Shown one piece after another: positions 19,801-28,791 of a stretch of 64,000 nt of DNA. Location of the stretch: the NCBI RefSeq assembly GCF_900095135.1, contig NZ_LT605205.1, forward strand, positions 2,852,001-2,916,000, read 5' to 3'. The notes under the pieces are model-generated. The model searched no databases. It was not told the DNA's origin and saw only the letters and a program-made list of their open reading frames with translations. This DNA comes from Proteiniphilum saccharofermentans (lineage in GTDB: Bacteria > Bacteroidota > Bacteroidia > Bacteroidales > Dysgonomonadaceae). A program made the translations under genes and the position numbers. Numbering within the stretch: the first letter of the stretch is position 1; the number at the start of each line of letters is the position of its first letter.

Positions 19801-20007
19801 ATCCGTTACTGTCCCCGTAGTTGTTGATTTTATAAACACGGAGACTCCGGGGATAGGTTGATTCGTTTTATCAACCACTGTCCCCCGTATAGTTTTTTGC
19901 CCGTAAGCGCTGAAGGAACACAAAAGAAGGATTAAAAAAATGTAAATACATTTTTTTAATGTAAGATAGCATAGTTTGTTCCTGAAAGAAAGTGATATAT
20001 TTGTCAT
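16900..20007 (-). CDS. SusC/RagA family TonB-linked outer-membrane protein (SusC1)
   Basis: A 1035-residue TonB-dependent transporter. It has a signal peptide (about 1-36), a carboxypeptidase-D regulatory-like domain (about 39-125, IRGTVVDK...PGVSVFIKS), a plug starting DEVVVVGYGTQKRKEL, then a long beta-barrel ending in an aromatic-terminated strand (LGINLSY). It forms a transport pair with SusD1. Residues 1 to about 125 are very similar to SusC2 (25497-28673), whereas the rest diverges clearly. A conserved hairpin lies 20 nt before the start codon. Cargo is probably peptide, given the S9 and M20 enzymes downstream and the M14 gene upstream. Confidence 0.95.
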   Translation of the reverse strand: MTNISLSFRNKLCYLTLKKCIYIFLILLLCSFSAYGQKTIRGTVVDKTNQPIPGVSVFIKSTTTGTVTDINGEFNFITEESLPLALTVSFLGYKTQEIDVYEVNETIRITLSEDINYLDEVVVVGYGTQKRKELTGAISTVSKATLSVPVTSFDNLLGGAVAGLNITQGGQPGSTFSTRIRGGNSINAGNEPLFVVDGVILYGSGATGAGLSQVTANLDPLSAINPSDIESIEVLKDVSATAIYGSRGSNGVIIITTKSGRRGSDNIQYQYTVGWQEATQKLDLLTAGEWAALNKEINPNGHFKDYTDAQIAALGKGYDWQNAALRTGVNHNHNISFNGGDEKTRYFISANYTNQEGILQNTDFKRYTGRLNFDRDILSNLSIGLTLNASKLEQNGLNNYPTYANGLSNPFESIIRTSPANPIYNDDGSFNYRNRYELGDLIKGDVTTNALSDLLNTTAQNISNTLLGNFSLRYAIIPELVFKVDAGTNIINATQNYYAPSYTAGGFQANGYASVGNRRTDIWQYEYTLNYTKQLNKDHYIDVLAGYTTQTTLAEYTTASATDFANEQLLWHSLQSGAARQAPTSGGSEAILNSVIGRINYSLKGRYNLTATLRADGSSRFAANNKWGYFPSLGVSWNVSEESFLKDNKSINDLKLRASIGTVGNQEIGDYRYAALYGTTSNYSFGEQLVVGYIRTNPENPNLKWEKTISYNIGADIGLFNNRLNLAADAYYKLTTDLLLDTPVEISTGFGSVLRNVGSVSNKGVELEARGLIVNTRDLNWTLSANIAKNINRVEDLGPGIDNIGNTIFVGQPLGVHYLIEYAGIIQKGEDLTKIVGPSWKPVVEYGDEKFVNQNDDNVVNETSDRVILGTSNPDITYGFSTTLSYKSFSLFASFQGVAGNKIYNSLRQSLEEPNTAYNVSAALKDRWTESNPSTTIPKIRSYSTTYRTSRYLEDGSFLRLKNITLSYTLPVVIQAVPSAQFRVFASGQNLLTLTKFKGYDPETDGGAVTALNPIATRIAYPLSRTVSLGINLSY

Positions 20008-20349
20008 ATTCTAATTTTTTTAGAAAAAAGCGCTCCCGCGTCCGACTCCAATTGGCTTATGGGAGCGCTTATCTTTTTTAACGAATTAATTTCTCTTAAG
20101 TACAAGATTGAAATTAGTTTATATTATCCTCCCCTACTTATAGTCATTGATATTCTAACTATAAATAATCAGATAATTAAAACGATTTTAGGCTTCTGTA
20201 CTTAAGTCAATACTGTTGTTATTTCAGTATTAAAAATTTCCGGAATTATTAAATAAATACACTGTTACTATTGTCTCATCATAGGCGCATAATTTTATTA
20301 TTATTTATTACGGATTTATTTACAAGAAACAAAAAGAAAACCAGCAGCA
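20008..20349. other. 342-nt intergenic region upstream of SusC1
   Basis: No gene is visible in either direction. The SusC1-proximal part holds the conserved hairpin at 20028-20070. Further upstream is a pair of exact 10-bp inverted arms, CTTAAGTACA (20095-20104) and TGTACTTAAG (20197-20206). No good TAnnTTTG promoter was found on the minus strand. The rest is AT-rich. Confidence 0.4.
20028..20070 (-). promoter_or_regulatory. Conserved leader hairpin/possible attenuator before SusC1
   Basis: Perfect 10-bp arms AAGCGCTCCC (20028-20037) and GGGAGCGCTT (20061-20070) enclose a loop containing CCAATTGG. Read toward SusC1, the stem is followed by six T residues, so it looks like an intrinsic terminator, yet its base is only 20 nt from the SusC1 ATG. 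That leaves no space for a promoter. A near-identical stem-loop precedes SusC2 at 28698-28742. It may attenuate read-through into susC or mark a duplicated leader. Confidence 0.6.
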
Positions 20350-22869
20350 CTATCTTCCGGAAATATTATTCCCGAATAGAACCGCATTCACAAAAGTACG
20401 GCCCGTAGCATCCCATATTCCGCGGAACAACGGATCTTCGGCAAAGAGGATCACACTCCCCCTGCCGGAATTATTCGCCAGGATAGAGGCGGAACCTTTC
20501 AGCCTCTCCAGATGTTCGGAAGAGATATAACCATTGAGCAAGGGATCGTCGGTATATACGGATACCGCATTGGATGAAGGAGCAAGAAACAAGGCGCTTT
20601 CCCGTACTACCGGCAGTTTTTCGCTTGTCAGCCCGAAAGCCAGGGGATGTTCCAGGTCTATCTTTGTCTGGAATACAGATGTCGGGAATCTTCCGAACGA
20701 ACGGGACGAAACACCTGTGCCTTGCCTTTGCCCGGTAGTATCAGGTCTTTCTACTAATTTTGCCGAAGTAACTTTGTTGCTTATCGCCCATCGGGAAGCT
20801 CCGTTAAGGGTAATAAGCGTACCTCCGTTCCTAACCCAGTTTTTTAAGTTTTCGATCTCCGATTCATTCAAAAACGAATAATTTCCACTTACAAAAACGA
20901 TCCGGTTGAATTCATTCAGAGGAACCCGTCCGAAAATGTTGAAATCGACGCGTACCAACGGATATTTTAATTGCTGGTCGAACAGATGCCACACTTCGCC
21001 GGCTTCAAGCGATGAGACATCACCTCCTGTCACGACCAGTACTTTCGGTTTCTCTATCCGCTTAAAGGTGCTGCTGCCCAGGTCGACTCCCTTCACATTA
21101 AGGCCTGTAGAGACAGGAATAATATCAATTTTTTCCTGTTCCGCCAGTTCTTTCAATATCGCATATAATTCGGAGGAAGAGATAGTCTGATTTTTTACGG
21201 GAATAAGCAGGCTACCATAAGAAAAATCCCTCACACCTTTATCCGTACTTATGGAGAACGGTTTAAAGGCCGATTTAACCAGAATATCTCTCTCCAAAAG
21301 CCTGAAAAGCAATTGTTGGCTTTTCGAGTCACGATAATCCACCAGGTAGGCATACTCCGACGGTTGCAAACTGCCGGTATATACTTGCGGTAATGTCTGT
21401 ACCCTTGCTCCCCTCGACGAAGAGGCTGTTACATTATAAGAAAGCCCGGTGGAATAAGCGACAGAAAAACCGGCTCCGTAACCCAATTTTGAAGCATCGT
21501 CATACTCTTTTATATCGTCGAAAATAATTCCCACCAACGCGCTGTTAGGTTGTCCTGCCGGAATGATGTAGGATTTTCCCTTTTCATATTGTACACTGTC
21601 TATTGTGACGTCGTTTGCATTTTCATATACTTCCAGGCGGTGGTCGAGTAACAGCTGGACGAACTTGTGCAATCGGGACAGGTCATAGCTATCGCCGATA
21701 ATATATGATTTCGAAGCCTCCCTTCCCCGAAGCGGGGTAAAAAATTCCTTCTGAAGATCGAATAAAGCATCTCTATGCGCTATGGCTGCATCAACCGTCG
21801 CAATGCTTGTTACCAACTGGTTCCTTACGGTAAAGGGAAGCGTCACGATCCCGTTATCCGATTCCTGTTTCAGACCTCTCGACGATCCCTGCTCAAAAAG
21901 GATTCCCACGCCTCCGTTATAATCGGGATAAGTAGAACCAAAATTCGGGTTTTTATTGTCGTAAGATTCTTTTGTATAATAAAAGGAGCCGATTTTATCC
22001 AGTGCTTTGGCGTAATGATCTGCAAAAAGCCGGTTAAGCTGATAGGTCGATTGCGGAACAAAGCGGCTCTCATTCCCATCGGGGTCAGTCGGTTCGAAAA
22101 AGAAGGTACTATTTGTCCCCATTTCATGATGGTCAGCCTGCACATGAGGCAGCCAATCCTGATAAAACGCTACACGCGCCTTACTTTCAGGATGCACGAT
22201 ATTCACCCAATCGCGGTTGAGGTCAAACCAATAGTGGTTGCCGCGGCCTCTGGGCCAACCCTCTGTATGCTCACGGTCGAACTGGGAAATATTGTAGCTA
22301 TTTACACTTGTATTCGAGTTCACCCATGAGGCGAAGCGCTCCTGTCCGTCGGGATTGCGTACGGGATCAATAAAATAGATCCCCTCTTCCAGCTGTTTCA
22401 ATAAAAAATCATTTTGCGCGGCTACGTAATAATAAGCCGACAATAATGCCGCTTCCGAGGAAGAGATTTCGTTCCCATGCACCGTATTTCCCAGGAAGAC
22501 GATCAGCGGGCTGTCCGGCTTTTCTCCCTGGCGAACGTTCTTTCGGGCTTCTTTATACCTATCTAGATTTCTTATATTTTCGGGTGATGAAACGATCAGT
22601 ACATACAGCTTACGCTTTTCATGCGTTTGCCCGATCTCTATCAGGGAAGTCCTGTCGGATAGTTCGGCGAGCTTCTCGTAATATGCATTTATTCTACTGT
22701 GTTCGGTAATCCTGCTACCGATCTCATAACCTAAAAACTCTTCCGGAGTCGGGATGGTTGAATCGAATATTACTTCCGGAGCAAAGAAATAATCTGTTTT
22801 CTCCGCTTTCACATGAGCAGACAACAGTACTGCAAGTGATATAATAATTGTCGTTATAACTTTTTTCAT
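20350..22869 (-). CDS. Secreted M14 family zinc carboxypeptidase
   Basis: An 839-residue protein with a signal peptide (TTIIISLAVLLSAHVKAE). The M14 domain covers about 40-380. Zinc-binding HGNE is in GNTVHGNEISSSEAALL, substrate-binding residues are in DPVRNPDGQERF, the third zinc His region is VQADHHEMGTNS, and the catalytic Glu is in GGVGILFEQGSSRG. The remaining C-terminal half (about 400-839) includes a Rossmann-like region (PKVLVVTGGDVSSLEAGEVW) resembling a glutamine-amidotransferase-like fold; its role is unknown. Carboxypeptidases remove C-terminal residues from peptides. It lies between the TlpA/SusD2/SusC2 group and SusC1 on the same strand. Confidence 0.9.
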   Translation of the reverse strand: MKKVITTIIISLAVLLSAHVKAEKTDYFFAPEVIFDSTIPTPEEFLGYEIGSRITEHSRINAYYEKLAELSDRTSLIEIGQTHEKRKLYVLIVSSPENIRNLDRYKEARKNVRQGEKPDSPLIVFLGNTVHGNEISSSEAALLSAYYYVAAQNDFLLKQLEEGIYFIDPVRNPDGQERFASWVNSNTSVNSYNISQFDREHTEGWPRGRGNHYWFDLNRDWVNIVHPESKARVAFYQDWLPHVQADHHEMGTNSTFFFEPTDPDGNESRFVPQSTYQLNRLFADHYAKALDKIGSFYYTKESYDNKNPNFGSTYPDYNGGVGILFEQGSSRGLKQESDNGIVTLPFTVRNQLVTSIATVDAAIAHRDALFDLQKEFFTPLRGREASKSYIIGDSYDLSRLHKFVQLLLDHRLEVYENANDVTIDSVQYEKGKSYIIPAGQPNSALVGIIFDDIKEYDDASKLGYGAGFSVAYSTGLSYNVTASSSRGARVQTLPQVYTGSLQPSEYAYLVDYRDSKSQQLLFRLLERDILVKSAFKPFSISTDKGVRDFSYGSLLIPVKNQTISSSELYAILKELAEQEKIDIIPVSTGLNVKGVDLGSSTFKRIEKPKVLVVTGGDVSSLEAGEVWHLFDQQLKYPLVRVDFNIFGRVPLNEFNRIVFVSGNYSFLNESEIENLKNWVRNGGTLITLNGASRWAISNKVTSAKLVERPDTTGQRQGTGVSSRSFGRFPTSVFQTKIDLEHPLAFGLTSEKLPVVRESALFLAPSSNAVSVYTDDPLLNGYISSEHLERLKGSASILANNSGRGSVILFAEDPLFRGIWDATGRTFVNAVLFGNNISGR

Positions 22870-22967
22870 ACAACTTATTGATGTAATGATGTGATGATTT
22901 GTTGATCTCCTTACTTGTCAATCCGCTGATTGTCAAACAACAACCATCACCCTCTAATTTTCAACTT

Positions 22968-23963
22968 TCAATTTTCAATTTTTGACAACAAATCACCCAA
23001 AGTCTTATCTAACTCTTCCCCTTTGAGATTCCGGGCAACGATAGTACCGTTTTTATCTATCAGGAAATTAGCAGGAATGGCTCTCACGCCGTATAATTTT
23101 GCCGGTTCGCTATCCCAATGTAACAAGTCGGAAGTATGCGTCCATGTAAGGTTATCTTTTTCAATGGCTTCCAACCATCTCTCCCTGCTTTTGTCAAGTG
23201 ATACGGAAAAAACGCCAAAACCTTTGTCCTTGTATTTACCATACGCGGCTACCTTACCCGGGTTTGCCCTTCGGCAAGGTCCGCACCACGATGCCCAGAA
23301 GTCAAGCAGCACATATTCTCCTCCCAAATAATCCGAAAATCTTACCGTATTCCCTTCCGTATTACTCACTATAAAGTCGGGTGCTTGCTTACCGATCGCT
23401 ACCACTTCGAGAGTACTTATCAATTCTTCCAACGTTTGTACGTATGGCGTTTTCCATAAAGAAGGATCAAGCAATTCAATATTTGACCTGATCTCTTCGG
23501 GTGACAACCGGTAGGAAAAATCGCGATAAAGGGCATAAGCCGATACCAGCGAAGCAGGATGTTGACGGATGAACGAGTCGATCTTCACATGGCGTTGCGC
23601 TTTGTATTCCACAAACAAATCGTGCAACTTCGAACCTTCTACTTTCGTGTTGCGATAATAACGTGAAGAATCAAGATGTATCGTTACCGGACTTTCATCG
23701 AAAAAGACGAGGAAGGAATTTTTCAATGTATCCAATGTTAACCCGTAAATTTCCGGAAGTTCTATATCCTTTGAAAAGCGGAATTTTCCGTCTGTTATTG
23801 CTGCTGAGTCTATTACAAAAAATGTTTTGTTACTGAATTTCTGCAAATAGACCGTACCGGATTGCACACCCTCAACTGTACCGTTGAGCGTAAAACTGTT
23901 TTTGTCTTTGCATGAGAATGCCACAAAAATGATTGCGATTAATAATAAGTTCTTCTTCATCAT
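22968..23963 (-). CDS. TlpA-like thiol-disulfide reductase lipoprotein with N-terminal DUF4369-type domain
   Basis: A 331-residue protein with a lipoprotein signal (LLLIAIIFVAFSC). The N-terminal beta-rich domain (about 20-120, TLNGTVEGVQSGTVYLQKF) resembles DUF4369. The C-terminal thioredoxin fold (about 195-331) carries the active-site motif FWASWCGPCRRA. It would exchange thiols and disulfides in the periplasm. Its start codon overlaps the SusD2 stop codon (ATGA), indicating translational coupling, a common arrangement of TlpA-like proteins with SusCD pairs in Bacteroidetes. What it reduces is unknown; Cys-rich substrates are one possibility in this peptide-handling block. Confidence 0.88.
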   Translation of the reverse strand: MMKKNLLLIAIIFVAFSCKDKNSFTLNGTVEGVQSGTVYLQKFSNKTFFVIDSAAITDGKFRFSKDIELPEIYGLTLDTLKNSFLVFFDESPVTIHLDSSRYYRNTKVEGSKLHDLFVEYKAQRHVKIDSFIRQHPASLVSAYALYRDFSYRLSPEEIRSNIELLDPSLWKTPYVQTLEELISTLEVVAIGKQAPDFIVSNTEGNTVRFSDYLGGEYVLLDFWASWCGPCRRANPGKVAAYGKYKDKGFGVFSVSLDKSRERWLEAIEKDNLTWTHTSDLLHWDSEPAKLYGVRAIPANFLIDKNGTIVARNLKGEELDKTLGDLLSKIEN

Positions 23964-25483
23964 TTATCTAAATTAGGATTGTTATTGATCTCGTTTAATG
24001 GAATAGGGAAAAGATAATACTTACTGTTAGGCACTAAATCGGTGCCATCGGGGAATTTGGTGATCCAATGTCCTCTTACAGACACCGTTCTACCCTCATC
24101 ATCTACAAAAGTCTCCGTTGTTTCCCGACGGACAGGTGCTGTTTGTAAGCGCAGAATATCATACAGGCGGAAACCTTCGCCCCAGAGTTCACGCCGACGT
24201 TCAAGCAGGATTTCATCGATGATACCCTCCTTGTCAAAATCGGTTGCCGACAGATCAGAAAGATTTCTGTTGCGGCGCAATTCATTCAGCGTTCCAACGG
24301 CGCCATTCACATCATTCAACCGGGCTTTGCTTTCAGCCTCAATAAGTAATACTTCCGAAGAACGCATCAGAACAATATGCCCGTCGTGATTAGGATATTT
24401 ATTCCTGAATTTCTTATACCTGTAATGCCTATACAGTGCCTCTGCCGGTTGCGTGGCTATCTCGAAAAGCGATTTACGTATATCCCCATCGTCAAACAGA
24501 GCTATAAAATGGGGATCAGGCATGATGCTGTTGTAACCGTAATAAAGATTCGTTCCGTTTGCATCTGTGGTGTAAGGCGTTGTTTCTATATATGCCAGAT
24601 ATGACGCGCCTCCCTTGTTCTGAGTCTGGGTTTGCGGATGCCCCCAGATCCATTCCGGATTACTGACATCATTAAATCCTCCGGTATATTGTTCAGGCGT
24701 CATAACAGGATAGCCTGCACGGGCCCTGGCTGCGTACTCGGCTGCAAGTTCCCAATTTTCAAGCGTAAGATAGGTACGGGCAAATAATCCGTACACCACG
24801 TTAATATCGGGACGGTTCTTCACTGTACGTTCAAATCCTGGAAGCAGTTTCTCCGCCTCCGTCAGATCTTTAATAATCAAATCATATACCTCACTGACTG
24901 TCGACAGGGGATTGGGATTGGTACTGGGAGTCGTAGGCTCGGTATAGACAGGAATAGCTTTCGTATTCGCATCTTTTACGTATGTGAACTGGTACTGACG
25001 TACCAGGTTTAAATAATTGTATGCGCGTAAAGCATAAGCCTGCCCTTTGAGATGTTTTATGCTCTGTTTTGTACTCTCATCGATATCAATATTGGCAATT
25101 ATATTGTTCGCATGATCAATCGATGTGTATTGCAAAGTCCAGAAGAACAAAGCACGCCTTGTCGTATTATCGAACGGATCGCGGTATGGATATGAATCAC
25201 GAAATCCATAACGCCCGTCACGTGCAAAAGCATCTTCACCCATTACTTCATGTGTAAGAAAAATGGCGGGAAGTCCCGGATTATCCTGGGATGTACTGTT
25301 TTCCATCAGATAACGAATTGCCCCGTTAATAAAGGCATCGATATTGTCCTCGGAAGAGAAAACCTCCGGTGTAGTAATCAGGGTTGCCGGAGAAGTCTCG
25401 AAAAAACTGTCGCTGCACGACGTAAGTAGAGTCGATGTAAATAATGATAAAGCGACCAGTATATATATAAATTTCAGCTTCAT
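23960..25483 (-). CDS. RagB/SusD family outer-membrane lipoprotein (SusD2)
   Basis: A 507-residue protein with a lipoprotein signal (LVALSLFTSTLLTSC). SusD features include HLKGQAYALRAYNYLNLVRQYQF, VVYGLFARTYLTLENWELAAEYA, LMRSSEVLLIEAESKARL and the terminal FPIPLNEINNNPNL motif. It starts 13 nt after SusC2 and overlaps the TlpA gene by 4 nt, so the three genes are tightly coupled. It would bind ligand at the cell surface for SusC2. Peptide cargo is inferred from the flanking TlpA and carboxypeptidase genes. Confidence 0.93.
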   Translation of the reverse strand: MKLKFIYILVALSLFTSTLLTSCSDSFFETSPATLITTPEVFSSEDNIDAFINGAIRYLMENSTSQDNPGLPAIFLTHEVMGEDAFARDGRYGFRDSYPYRDPFDNTTRRALFFWTLQYTSIDHANNIIANIDIDESTKQSIKHLKGQAYALRAYNYLNLVRQYQFTYVKDANTKAIPVYTEPTTPSTNPNPLSTVSEVYDLIIKDLTEAEKLLPGFERTVKNRPDINVVYGLFARTYLTLENWELAAEYAARARAGYPVMTPEQYTGGFNDVSNPEWIWGHPQTQTQNKGGASYLAYIETTPYTTDANGTNLYYGYNSIMPDPHFIALFDDGDIRKSLFEIATQPAEALYRHYRYKKFRNKYPNHDGHIVLMRSSEVLLIEAESKARLNDVNGAVGTLNELRRNRNLSDLSATDFDKEGIIDEILLERRRELWGEGFRLYDILRLQTAPVRRETTETFVDDEGRTVSVRGHWITKFPDGTDLVPNSKYYLFPIPLNEINNNPNLDK

Positions 25484-25496
25484 AATCTTATCTTAA

Positions 25497-28400
25497 TTAA
25501 AATGACACATTAATTCCCAGTGAATATGATTTTTGCGCGGGATAACGGTAGAATGTCGAGCCGGAAACGGTTTGCTCGGGATCCAATCCCTTATGACCGA
25601 AGAAAGTCAGAATATTATCACCTGTGAGATACAGTCTCAGATCCGATAAATTCCAGTTCGATAATAATTGCTGTGGGAATGAATAGGAAAAAACAACATT
25701 TTTCAGGCGTGCATACGTAGCGCTATATAGAAATCGAGTCGATGGAATTGTATTCCACGGGTCGGAGACATAAGAGAGGCGGGGAAAATCGGTATCTCTG
25801 TTTTCCGGGGTCCAACGCGTAAGTGCTTCTTTCGACCAGTTCCGGCCGGGTGCATATCCCAAATGCATGATAAACGGTTGGTCGCCATCAAATATCTTAC
25901 CTCCTATACTATACGATAAAAGGAATGACAGTTCAAATCCTTTATAGGAAATCCGGTTGTTCAAACCACCATAAAAATCAGGCAATGAACTTCCCTGGAA
26001 GTACTGTGTGGCTTCTGTCTGATCTTCGGTAGTAGTCCGTCCGGTTACATTTCCATTTTCGTCAACAATATCTTTATACCATGTGGCTTTCCCATTTTCA
26101 GGATTGACTCCCGCCCATTCCTTGATATAAAAGTCATAGACCGAGCCACCTTCTACCATTTTCTTGGTATTTCCGAATTGTCCTATCGAACCTGTAAGTA
26201 TTTCTTCCTGGGGCAATTTGGTTATTTTATTGGTATAATGTCCGAAGTTGAGAGTAATATCCCAATTGAAATCTTTATTCCGGATAGGCGTACCGGTTAT
26301 CTGCCCGTCGATACCTCTGTTGCTCAATGAACCGATATTGGCATTGATGCCGCTATAACCGGTGGAAGGAGAAAGCGGTTTTTCAAACAGCAAGTCTTTC
26401 GATTGCCGGTTATACACATCGATCTGGGCGATCAACCGGTTCTCGAACAGGGAAATATCTATCCCGAAATTGAGATTTAAGTTTGTTTCCCATTTCAATT
26501 CGGGCGTTGGAAGCTCAGACGGCAATAATCCCAGCATATCCAGACTGTTATAGATCTCATAAAAACCGCCGTAAGCATAATTACCCACATTGTCGTTACC
26601 TTGTGCTCCGTAGCTGAAACGAAGGTTTAGGTTGTCGATATCCCTCACATGCTGCAGGAAATTTTCCCTCTTCACATTCCAGGCGGCGCCCACCGACCAG
26701 AAATTACCCCAGCGCGACTCCTTACTAAAACGTGAAGAGCCATCACGGCGGTAACTGGCAGAGAAATGATAACGATCAAGAAGATTGTAATCCAGTTTAC
26801 TCAACCAACTTGCCAACCGGTAATTGTCGGAAGTTCCGTAGAAGATGCCGCTTGTGGAACCTGCCGAAGGTTCGGTTTTACCCAATACCTGGAAGCCGGT
26901 GCGGCTTCCTGACAATGATGATACATTATTTACATATATTTCCGGCCCGGCAAGCAGGTTAAAGGAATGTGATTTACCCAGGCCAAAGCTATAATCGATA
27001 AAACTGTTGACCGTATAGTTGAGTGTGCGGCTTGCGCTCCTGCTGGCAGTACCTGCACCTTCGGATATTACCCCCGTGCTGTAATAGGAATGGGAATAAG
27101 AGTGCGAACTTCCTGTCCTGTAATCGACACTTGCTGTCGTCTTCCACAATAAACCGGGTAGAAAAGTGATATTGAAGTTTGTGCTAAGCAATGCAGCCTC
27201 TGTTTTACTACCCGATATGGCATGTTCCGCACTTCCGAGAATATTCACTCCGCTGGCGGCTGTAGTGGGACGCCATACGCCATAATCCCATTTTTTATTC
27301 CCGTTTTCGTCCAACACGTACGAACCATCGGGATTACGTTCGTAAACAGGATAAATATTGGAAATAAGGCGTTGGAAATTGGCAAAGTTTCCCGTATTAC
27401 TGTCGCTTTGGTTGGGAGATCTTTGATAACTCGACGAAAGTGAGGCATTCCCACCGATCTCGAACCAGTTATTGATCTTCGATTGTATGTTTGTACGGAA
27501 ATTGAAACGTTCGTATTCAGCAGTTCTTATCCACCCTTCTTCATTTAAATATCCCCCTGACAGGAAATATCTTGTATTAGCACTTCCACCACTGACACTC
27601 AGATCGTATTGCTGACGTATTCCGAGTCGTGAGATCGCTTTACCCCAGTCGTCATTCCATAACGGCGTTGCTCCGGCAACCAATTTTCCGTCCGTACCGA
27701 CAGGCTTAGGATACTGAGGGCCGTAGATATTCACTTTAAGTGCACCGTCAACGAGGTAATCGGTCGCATATTGAGCAGCTTCTGCAGCAGTTCTACCCTG
27801 GTCTGACTGGGTATTGCGGATGGCCTCCCATTGCAATTCGTAATATTCGTTTGCAGAGAGATACTCGTAGTCTTTGACGGCGCGGCTCGTAAACCCCACA
27901 CTACTCGAAAAATTGACTACCGGTTTCGTGTTGAGATTTCCCGATTTAGTGGTGATAACGATTACACCATTAGCGCCTCTCGATCCATAAAGGGCACTTG
28001 CAGTAGCATCCTTCAGTATCGATATCGACTGAATATCTTTCCCGCTTATCTGATTGGGATTTGCTCCGGGAACACCATCCACAACATACAGAGGCGATGT
28101 GGAAGCATTGACTGAGCCTATCCCGCGCACATACAGCGAAGCATCGCTACCGGGCTGACCCGCGGAAGAAACTGACTGAAGTCCCGGGACCGTCCCCTGT
28201 AAAGCCTTCCCGACAGAAGTGATTTCCAGTTTTTCCAACTCCCTGGCTCCAACCACTGCGACCGATCCCGTATAGCTGGACTTTTTGGCTGTACCATAAC
28301 CTACCACAACCACTTCGTCGAGATAATTAATATCTTCCGACAATATTACCCTTATGATTTCATTTGCCTCATATACATCGATTTCCTGTGTCTTATAACC

Positions 28401-28673
28401 CAAAAGGTTAATTGTCAATGTAAGCGGAAGCGATTGGTCTGTGGTAAAACTGAAATTCCCGTCTATATCGGTTGCTGTTCCGATAGTGGTCGATTTTATA
28501 GCAACAGCAACTCCGGGAAGCGGATGATTCTCTTTATCAACGACTGTACCCCGTATGGTTTCCTGCCCATAAGTACTGAAAGAACACAAAAGAAGGATTA
28601 AAAAAACGTAAATACCTTTTTTTAATATGAGGGATAATCTTCTGTTCCTGTAAAAAAGTGATACATTTGTCAT
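25497..28673 (-). CDS. SusC/RagA family TonB-linked outer-membrane protein (SusC2)
   Basis: A 1058-residue TonB-dependent transporter. A signal peptide (LKKGIYVFLILLLCSFSTYG) is followed by a carboxypeptidase-like regulatory domain (about 39-125), a plug (DEVVVVGYGTAKKSSYTGSV) and a barrel ending LGINVSF. The first 125 residues align almost without gaps to SusC1, with blocks such as LGYKTQEIDVYE and SEDINYLDEVVVVGYGT identical, while plug and barrel differ. It is downstream of a PstS-like gene and a conserved hairpin. It forms the transport pair with SusD2. Confidence 0.95.
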   Translation of the reverse strand: MTNVSLFYRNRRLSLILKKGIYVFLILLLCSFSTYGQETIRGTVVDKENHPLPGVAVAIKSTTIGTATDIDGNFSFTTDQSLPLTLTINLLGYKTQEIDVYEANEIIRVILSEDINYLDEVVVVGYGTAKKSSYTGSVAVVGARELEKLEITSVGKALQGTVPGLQSVSSAGQPGSDASLYVRGIGSVNASTSPLYVVDGVPGANPNQISGKDIQSISILKDATASALYGSRGANGVIVITTKSGNLNTKPVVNFSSSVGFTSRAVKDYEYLSANEYYELQWEAIRNTQSDQGRTAAEAAQYATDYLVDGALKVNIYGPQYPKPVGTDGKLVAGATPLWNDDWGKAISRLGIRQQYDLSVSGGSANTRYFLSGGYLNEEGWIRTAEYERFNFRTNIQSKINNWFEIGGNASLSSSYQRSPNQSDSNTGNFANFQRLISNIYPVYERNPDGSYVLDENGNKKWDYGVWRPTTAASGVNILGSAEHAISGSKTEAALLSTNFNITFLPGLLWKTTASVDYRTGSSHSYSHSYYSTGVISEGAGTASRSASRTLNYTVNSFIDYSFGLGKSHSFNLLAGPEIYVNNVSSLSGSRTGFQVLGKTEPSAGSTSGIFYGTSDNYRLASWLSKLDYNLLDRYHFSASYRRDGSSRFSKESRWGNFWSVGAAWNVKRENFLQHVRDIDNLNLRFSYGAQGNDNVGNYAYGGFYEIYNSLDMLGLLPSELPTPELKWETNLNLNFGIDISLFENRLIAQIDVYNRQSKDLLFEKPLSPSTGYSGINANIGSLSNRGIDGQITGTPIRNKDFNWDITLNFGHYTNKITKLPQEEILTGSIGQFGNTKKMVEGGSVYDFYIKEWAGVNPENGKATWYKDIVDENGNVTGRTTTEDQTEATQYFQGSSLPDFYGGLNNRISYKGFELSFLLSYSIGGKIFDGDQPFIMHLGYAPGRNWSKEALTRWTPENRDTDFPRLSYVSDPWNTIPSTRFLYSATYARLKNVVFSYSFPQQLLSNWNLSDLRLYLTGDNILTFFGHKGLDPEQTVSGSTFYRYPAQKSYSLGINVSF

Positions 28674-28697
28674 ATTCTAATTTTTTTAGAGTGAATA

Positions 28698-28742
28698 TAA
28701 GCGCTTCCGCGTCCGACTGCAATTGGCTAATGGGAGCGCTTA
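28698..28742 (-). promoter_or_regulatory. Conserved leader hairpin before SusC2
   Basis: The arms TAAGCGCTTCC (28698-28708) and GGGAGCGCTTA (28732-28742) pair with one G-T pair. The loop is nearly identical to that at 20038-20060, including CAATTG and GTCCGACT. The distance to the SusC2 ATG (28673) is 24 nt, as at SusC1. Unlike the SusC1 copy there is no T-tract directly after the stem, so it is a hairpin but not an obvious terminator. It lies in the 118-nt gap after the PstS-like gene. Confidence 0.55.
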
Positions 28743-28791
28743 TCTTTTTGTTGCAACGAATGATTTTATATATTTCTTATTTTCAAACACT

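Noticed and set aside
21775-22329. 184-codon plus-strand ORF inside the M14 gene
   Set aside because: It is opposite conserved zinc-binding motifs of the carboxypeptidase and resembles no family.
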